23,209 nucleotides of DNA, taken from Bipalium vagum. Taxonomy: Eukaryota; Platyhelminthes; Tricladida; Geoplanidae. A program made the position numbers and the translations under genes. Where the stretch lies: NCBI GenBank assembly GCA_037834085.1, contig JBBMKC010212038.1:1-23209 (forward strand). Direction: 5' to 3'. The notes beneath the pieces are model-generated. The model did no database searches, had not been told where the DNA came from, and saw nothing but the letters and a program-made list of their open reading frames with translations. This document shows positions 12,801-21,800 of the stretch, piece after piece. Position 1 is the stretch's first letter; each line of letters begins with the position of its first letter.

Positions 12801-15800
12801 CTTCAGTTGTGGGATTACTACCGTCGTTGTCAAATACAAGTGTTACCGATTTTATGGTATCTATGACCCTTTGTTTATAAAGGACGAATATCAACACTTG
12901 TTAAGGAAAGAAAACGTCTATCTATATTGAGCCCAGCAATACCAAAATCTACCTGAGCAATGTTGAGATGAATGTTATTTGTAAGGTGGACCCAGAGGAA
13001 ATCATCACCGACAACTTGATGTCGGGAATAGATTTCACCTTCCACAATTCAACCTTGGACCAGTTTGAACCGAGGCTTTTCACTGTGAAAGGCATCTCGC
13101 TTGAGAGAATTTGTTTCCAGTGTGGCCATTTGTTATTGGGGACAGCGACAAGGTGCTACGACTACTACGGTATTATGATTTTATTGTCATTTTATTAATC
13201 TTAATGACTTTGCAAGAAAAATCTTCATTCGTTATACTCTTCCTAGACCAACCCGTCAGTGTTAAAATCAAGCCGGATGATGTTAACGTTTATTTCACCA
13301 GGAAAGTATTGACTGTGACCTGCATCGTTACGCCGCCCGATATAATTCAGGATCGAAAAATAGATGGAATCAAATTCATTTATAACAATTCGACCTACAC
13401 ACCTTCCTCAGACCGTCAAATAATCATCACTGGCAGGGATGTAGGAACCATTTGCTTTCAATGTGGTCATGCGCTGCTGACTTCCGATACCCGCTGCTAC
13501 GAGTACTACGGCAAGTTTTATGTTTAATTTTGTCATCATCATCATCATTTTTTTTATCCTCAGCAAAGACTTTAATAATTGATCCGATTTAGACAAAGGG
13601 TACAATATCATTATAAGTCCCATAGACAGAAATATATACCTTCCAGGAGAACGTATGGTTCTGACATGCTCTCTAGACCCTGAAGACTTGGGCTCAAAAG
13701 TTGAAGGGGTGGACTTTATTTATTATTCACCAAAGACAAATGTTGAGGTTCATTACCGTCAACTTCAATTTTGGGACATCAAAGACAAGTTTTGCGCAAC
13801 TTGTGGACATCCATTCGTTGGAAACGTTTCGAAATGTTTGGATTACTTTAGTAAGTGCTGTTTGATTTGATTTTGTTAATATCGCCTCCATATAAATGTC
13901 AATTATCTTCATTATTATTTCTCAAATTGTAACATTTCAATGAAAGGGTAACACTGGTATCTGGTGCAACATTAATATTTTGACCTATTATTGAAAATCG
14001 GTATTATATGGAGCTATTTGTTACCTAGGAAAAAATTCTTCAGAACTCAATTATAACGCTTCTTGATAAGACATATGTGACTTAAATGAATGTGCTATGC
14101 TGAAAGTTTATGGTTTGATAGTTTATTGTAGTTCATATGTGATTGGTAAATGTGATTGGTGGGAAAGTCAGGGCACGACGTCAAAATTTAATATTTTTAA
14201 ACAACTATTTTTAGTAACAAAAATATTTGAAAATATATTGCTCTTTTATTTTGCAGACCAAACGGCTACGTTCGAAATCACTCCAAACGACACGGAATTT
14301 TACTTCAAGCAAACTGAAATCAACGTTCATTGCATCGTTACCCCAATAGAACTGGTCACGAAAAATATGATCATTCTAACTTTCAATACGACCTACAGCA
14401 CTTTTATTCGGAGATCTGCTACACATATTTATCTCAAAGAAGTCATTGCGCCGTTTCCGGACATCTGCTTCAAATGTGGCTTTACAGCACTAGGTTTTGA
14501 TTCACGGTGTTACACGGTTTTCGGTAAGTACTTATCGTTGAGGGACCCTCGGAATTCCCAACCATGACGACGTTCTTGCAAGTAAACATCAACAAATAAT
14601 CATTTTTTTGTTCCCTAGCTCATCTTAATGAACCATTTTGTCGGTTTGGCTAAAGGGCTTTAATTGTCAGGTTATAATATTGGTTATCTATTGTTTCCCG
14701 CCTTCATAGATATGCGGATCGAGATCCACATCTTACCGAACACTTCGGAAATTTATTTGTCTAAAAGGATTCTCAATATAACTTGTGAAATTGGACCTGC
14801 TCAATACATGACGCCGGAAGTACAGAAAAGAGTATTTTTTTCCTGGAAAAACGGCACGGGAACGAGCAAAACAATTTTGACCTATACTTTGAGAGGTACT
14901 AATGATGGTCTTGTCTGCTTCACCTGTGGTATCAAAACTGTTACAGTCAAGCACAGATGCTACAGATACTACGGTATGTATTCATGCTCTACTGACATGA
15001 TCTTATTTCGAGGACTGTTAAGACAAGAAAGCTTCGGTCCAAATTGAGCCCAATGACACGAAAATCTATCTGAGCGACGTTGACATGAAGGTGGTCTGCA
15101 GGGTGGAGCCAGAAGAAATTGTCACTGACAACCTGATCACAGAAATCGACTTCACCTTCAACAACTCTACTTTGGACCAGATAGAGCCGAGAATTATCAT
15201 CTTAAAGGGCATAACCGTCGAGAGGATATGTTTGCAGTGTGGCCATATTGTACTGGGTACTGCCACAAGGTGCTACGACTACTACGGTATTGTGATTTTA
15301 TTATTATTATGTTCTATGTCCAACTGGGACCAATTTTCATTCCGTTCTTAACATTTTGTTGACGGCGCACGTTGAGGAAACGTGACATCGTGTGACTAAA
15401 TTGAAAATAAAAAAGAAATGAAAATGTTTTCGATAAAAACAAAATAAATTAATCAAATAATTAGTTAATAAAAGTAATTTGATTAATAGGAAAATATTAA
15501 AAGCACAAAAACAAGACCAACCAAAACTAATGAAGATTGAGTAGTTGAGATGACAACATTCTGACAAACCTGGCTCAGTGAACACCTCTTGGAAACCCTC
15601 TCCAGTCTCAAGGGGTCCGAAACCGCCCCTCGGGACACAGCATACCAACAACAAAACACAAATCTATATTCAGGCATTTCCTTTAGCAACGATTTACAAA
15701 AAATTTCTTTATCTTCCAAGTTCATACAGGTGTTATATATTGGATGTTTGAGAACTGCTGGTTGATGGATTATTTTCAATTGCTTCGAGTACCACCTTAT

Positions 15801-18800
15801 AATCCACGGTTCCAGGTCGATCAAAACATGGCTCATTCTGAAGATGCGTGTTCCTTATTAAATTTTTTGAACCAGCTTTTGGCTGTGCAAATGGCGAAGT
15901 TTTTTTCTTTAGTGTCAGATATTCTCGTGGGCGCTTCCTTGAAATTAAAGTGCTGTTTCCATTAATAACTGAGAAACACTATAATTTCAAAATTTTCCAT
16001 ATTGCTAAAACACAAAAAATAGATTACGAAAACAACCTTTTGAGATATATATTACAGTTCATATTAAAGCTAATTTAAAAATCTATAAATTGATACATTA
16101 CTTACCGAAATCAATAAAATATATCTGCTTTAAATATCACTTTATATATACTGTACAAAAACTCAAGATTATGTAAATTTTGATTGGATAAAAATCGAAC
16201 GAATGAAATTCCAAAAAGACAAATACTTGATAGTGTATGTTATGTTTTAGTTCTTTTTTTTATGTTGGATAAAGAAATTAATTCAGCTTTAACATTGTAA
16301 CTTGAAATTAAAATAATAAATAATAATCTTTGATAAAAATTAAATAATATTTAGAAATGAAATATTCTTGGAGAAAGATTAAAATTATAATAAAAATAAT
16401 AATAATAAAGATAATATGTTTCAGTGATATTCGTGTGACAGTGAACATTTTTATCCCTTTTACTTTGTTACAGACACGCCGATCAGTATTAAAATCAAAC
16501 CGGACGACGTTGACGTTTACTTGCCTAAGAAGGTCTTGATTGTGACCTGCACTGTGTCGCCAACCGAAATCATTGATGATCGCAAAATAGATGGAATAAA
16601 ATTCATTTATAACAATTCCACCTTTAAGCCTTCCTCAGACCGACAAGTAACCATCACTGGCAGAGATGAAGGAACCATTTGCTTTCAATGTGGACATAGG
16701 ATGTTGATTAACGATACTCGGTGTTATGATTCCTATGGCAAGTTTTAATTTTTTATTAATGGTATTTTTATTATTATCAACCGGTTTTGGATAACTATTA
16801 TTCAACCAAAAAAAGCTCAGAATAATCTTTAATAAATGATTTCGTTCAGCAAACGAAGTCAAGATCATCATTAGCCCAATAGACAGAAACATTTATCTGC
16901 AGGATGAGCGCGTGGAAATGTTTTGTACCATTGATCCAGTACACTTAAGTTCACGCGTTAAGGGCGTGGATTTTACTTCTTACTCCCCAAATAAAACCGT
17001 TGACAAGCAGTACCGTCAAATTACCTTTTGGGATATGAAAGATACGTTTTGCGCAACCTGTGGACATCCGTCCATAGGAAACGTCACGAAATGTCTGGAC
17101 TACTTTGGTAAGTATTATAGTTCTTTTCGAATTGATTTAAATCTTCAATTTTCATGATTCCTTATCTTGTATTGCTGACCTGCAAAAACAATCAGGTTAC
17201 CAATATTTCCTTCGGAAAAGATTTTTTTTTCTTTTACCGTTTCTATTTCTATTCCCTTTTCTTCTGTTTATTTTTATTTTTTTTACTGTTTGCTTTTCTT
17301 ATAACTTAATCATCGTTTCAGTATATCAAAAGATCAGAAGGGTGCAACAGTTAAGACTGAAAACTTTTATTATGTCAATAATGACAGAACTAATCAATGT
17401 AAATTTTGCAAGAAAAATATAAATAAACTAAGATTGAGCCTAAATTAAAAAAAATTACTCATAAAAAGATTACATTTATTTAATAGTCAACATTTCTCTG
17501 AATCCCACTCACTGTGTTTAATAGTCCACTAAGATATCGCCTAGTACTTTTCTGACACACACCTTCACCAACCCTGACACTAGACCTCAAAATAGACTGA
17601 TAAATAAAATAATTAAAACAACGAAAGTAAATGAAGAAAACTCAAAAGCAGTCAATTGAAGATAAATCAATTTGAACTATTGATCACAATTCACAAAAAA
17701 GGATGAACTCAAATCTATTGGTTCAATTACGATATTGAAAAGAGAAACACGATACGGTTCATCGAATTATAACAAATCTTCTTGGTTTCTAGATCAACGA
17801 CGGAACCAAACTATGATATACAGTCCACTTTTCTACTCACCTTTCAAAAGAAATCACACCAAATAATAATTATAACTAGGCGTCAAATGCTTTCCTTTCC
17901 TTTTATAGATTTTTTGGATTTTGAATGAAGAAATATTGTGATTGCATAGAGGGGCACAATAGTCTTAATTTTAGTCAATGTTTACTAAAGGTCTTTCTCA
18001 ATTAAGTTCTGTAGAAAGTTCCTATTTACATCAGAATCATGTCTGAAAGAGTGAAGGGTTATTAAATTCCATTCTTTAAATTTATTTAAAACGAACACTG
18101 ACATTTTCTTACGTAAGGAGTTCCGGACTAACCTTGTTAATTATCGAAAGTGGTTTCATAGCATTTTTATGCTTAAAATTCATATAGAATTCAATTCCAA
18201 ACATTGTCTTTCGTCGGTGATTGCTCACCATCCGGACACCAACTGTTTGGTCGTCCTTGGATTTTCGCATAATTATTAAACAATATGAACGATTAAAACA
18301 AGTGGAATTGATACCTTTGACTGTAATACATGCTGATTTCTGCAGATTTATATAATACGTTGATGAAAAACGACAACGTTTATGAAACGACCTAATAATA
18401 GTAATAATATTATTATTATTATTTTAATGAGAATTTGCTATTTTATTTAATTCTTAGAGCTTTGGGTAAGTCATCTGTAGGGTGGAGATGCAATTTGTTT
18501 ATATTATTAAAATGAATTTTGTTTTTCATGGTCAAATAAAAAGAGGTTATAATAAGCCATGTCTCTCTGTTTCCCGTTAGAAAGTCAATTTTCTGTACCT
18601 ACTTATACATCTCTCAGGGGTCTTCCCTTATTATTGCTCCTTTCTTATTCTTCTCAACTGTTACGAAGAACGGTATCTTTAAGTATTCACGAGCCATTTC
18701 ATTTGACAAAAAGTCCATTGAAATGGTGTAAATCTTTCCAGATCAAAATGTGACGATAAAGGTCATCCCAGATGACAGCAACGTTTACTTTATCAACACG

Positions 18801-21800
18801 GAGAAAAATTTTTATTGCCTTATAAAACCACCGGAACTGCTCACCCAAAATCTCATTTCCAACATTGTCTTCGAGTCGAACTATTCCGATAGCACAAAGC
18901 TTTCCGAAACCCACATTTTTATAAAGAAGGACATGAACAGCTATCCGAAAATATGTTTCAAATGTGGCCACACTCTGTTCTATTTGGATACGCACTGCTA
19001 TGATCCGTATGGTAGGTTTTGTTTTCATTTATGTATTTAATAATAAATGATCCTTTTAAAAAGATCGCGTCAGATTAATATCATTTATTAAAACACACTC
19101 AAATTTTTAAGTCCACTCAACATTAACATTAAAATATTTTGAAAGACCGCTTTTAACATTATTTTATTTTTATTCTTTTTCCATGATAATTATTGAGTTT
19201 TCCTATAACTTTTACAAAGATTTTTGTAACGAGTGGTCGGAAAGTTTTGGCACAAAATATATTGGTAAAGAAATTGTAAAATCTTGAAATTAGCAATCAA
19301 TCAATGTATACCTCTAAAACCCTTTATCTCCTCTCTGTATATCTGTCTACGCTCGAAAACGGATAACGGTTGTATCGCAGCCGAAGAAGTAAACTCTTTG
19401 TCTGTCGGTTTCGTATGGAAATATATTTTATTTAAATCTTTGTCGATTTTTAGATATATCACGATAACTACATAAAAGTGGGTTTTGTTTGAATGAATCC
19501 ATGTTTGAAAATATTCTAAATTTAGTTACAAATCTGGATTTGAAAATTGATTTAATTCGATTTTATTATGAAAATGGAAATTCCACTACGTTTGGAATTT
19601 AGGAGAAACCAAACGCCAAAGTAATTTAATTTGTGAAAATATTGGAAGAAAATGGAAATGTTGTCAATGTACCTCATTGATAAGACGTCCATTCAAACAT
19701 TATTACGGGAAAGAAATATTCCACCTGCCTCGGTTCAACGAATATTATAAGGAGAGAAGTTAAATCATTTTAAAATACAAATATTTCATGAGCTAAAACC
19801 AGATGATTATGATCAACTGAATAAAATTGGTCTGTAGTTTTTGCAGCACCAGGATATACTACACACCATGTGATTATTGGTTTCAGACTACTCTTAAGGC
19901 AAGGGTTTTCCTTTACCAAAACCAACCTACTTCAAACGGATAAACAAATAAACGAAGAATATTCCTGTTTCACTATTAAAATCAATAAATCCCAAAGAGT
20001 ACTTCATAAAGATTGAAATTAGAGTAGAGATATCAGCAAATAAAAGCTTACACCATTTTTATTATTTAAACTTTATAATATCCATACTGATATCGTTACA
20101 TTATCAATTGGTCGTGGTTGGAGAAGTAAAAATTCCCACAGTCTGATTGCCACTGTTTATAAATCGTACATATTTTATGATGACCACAGACTGGTGCTCG
20201 CCTTTTGGGGGGGGGCAGCTTTGTTGAGACCTGGTTAAAACGTAATACAAAAATTACTTTTTTCTTAAATGTAATGTGGAAATAATATTTTTCAAGTTTG
20301 GCCCGTTAGGCTTGTTGAACAATTAAAAATAAGTTTCCCAAAGGTGCAACCCATCCACGACTGATTGTCAAAATGAAAACCTTTGCTATATTTTTTATAA
20401 ATGTTAAACTTTTTCCTGTTTTAGGACATCACGAAATTGTTATTGAGCCAGCCCATGTGAACATATATTTGCCTGCTGTTCCCATGAACGTAGAGTGCAA
20501 CGTGTCCCCGGGTGACCTGCTCATGGTTATTGGAAACATTGACTTTTTTAATATCACAGCTCCTTATAATCAAACTGAACCGCGAAGGGTAACGTTTGGT
20601 CCTCTCACTGCCCAAAAGGTCGATAATGTTTGCTTATCTTGCGGTCACAGAATCACCAAAAATGTCACGAAATGTTATAAAAGATACGGTAATGTTATTA
20701 TTGATATTTATTATTTACATTTTCAAATTATGTGTCCCTTATACACGTTTATCATCGAAGTAGTTTGATTAAATATCAACAATCTTCATTTTGTTTGGTA
20801 ATGATCAAGAAGACCGTCAAAGGGTTTGAATTAGACTAAAGGTACAACGGAATATTGACGCAATAAATTTCGCTTAATTTGAATCTCTGTTTTTTTCTTT
20901 TCTTTCTTCTCTCTCTTTCTTTTTTTCTGTGTACAACAAATACCTTCGGGATCTACCAGGCCGATTGAAATAAAACGTTAAGTAATTAAAACAAAGCAAT
21001 ATTTATTCCTTTGACATTGTTCACAGATTGCACATGAATGATCAGGTCACAATCCATATTTCGGTTTGCTACTGTCTTATTTTTTCAATTCACGGAATGC
21101 GGACATACGAAAAATGTTCTTCTATTTGCAGGAGGCGTTCCTGTGTCAAATGTTACATGTTTTTGGTTAATTTGGTCGGGAAATTGAACCAGTTGTCTGA
21201 CTACGTTGACTAATAACTGACACCGACTGAGTTGTTTCGTTTCCTCCCTACCTGATTGGATCCTAATAATAGCAGCCTTCGTGCCCTTGATATCGATCAT
21301 GTTATAAAAAATGACCGTTTTCTTTTCTTTTTCACAGAGTAGCAAGTTACTTTTTGATCCATTTGATCAAGTTCACCTTTGGTCTTTTTGTAGGTGAAAA
21401 TATTTTCTGTTTTTTTTTCAGTTTCCTCAACCCGTTTCTCATGAGGCGAGGCACTACGTAATGTGACAACTTTTTATCTTCTGGGGGAATATGAAACTAT
21501 TGTCGAGAAATCTTTACATTCAAATGCAACCGTCTATGTAACCGTCTACCAACTGTGACAGCAAATTCCTTAGGTAATTTGGGTTGTTTTGTGTATGGTT
21601 CCAATGCATGTTATCTTTGTCATAAACAAATATTCCGAAATATCTCAACAGGTGAAAAGTTATCAAAGGTTTTATTCCTAAAACTAGGCTTTTAGTAACC
21701 GATTTTTCTATTTTCTTGAAAGGCAAAATTTACAAACATTTCAAATGTTATGTGGGGCCTCACAGACTCAATTGGTACGTTTAGGGTTAATCCAGACTAC

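Noticed and set aside
4007-17107. Dscam-like mutually exclusive exon clusters
   Set aside because: Alternative exons of one cluster should be neighbours of the same type. Here neighbours are of different types in a fixed order, so an inclusive super-repeat fits better; block skipping remains open.
21028-21345. Possible decayed module near 21040-21190 (VTIHI-like and NVTC-like snippets)
   Set aside because: The snippets lie in different frames, stops interrupt, and there is no C-x-x-C-x10-C; similarity is probably chance.
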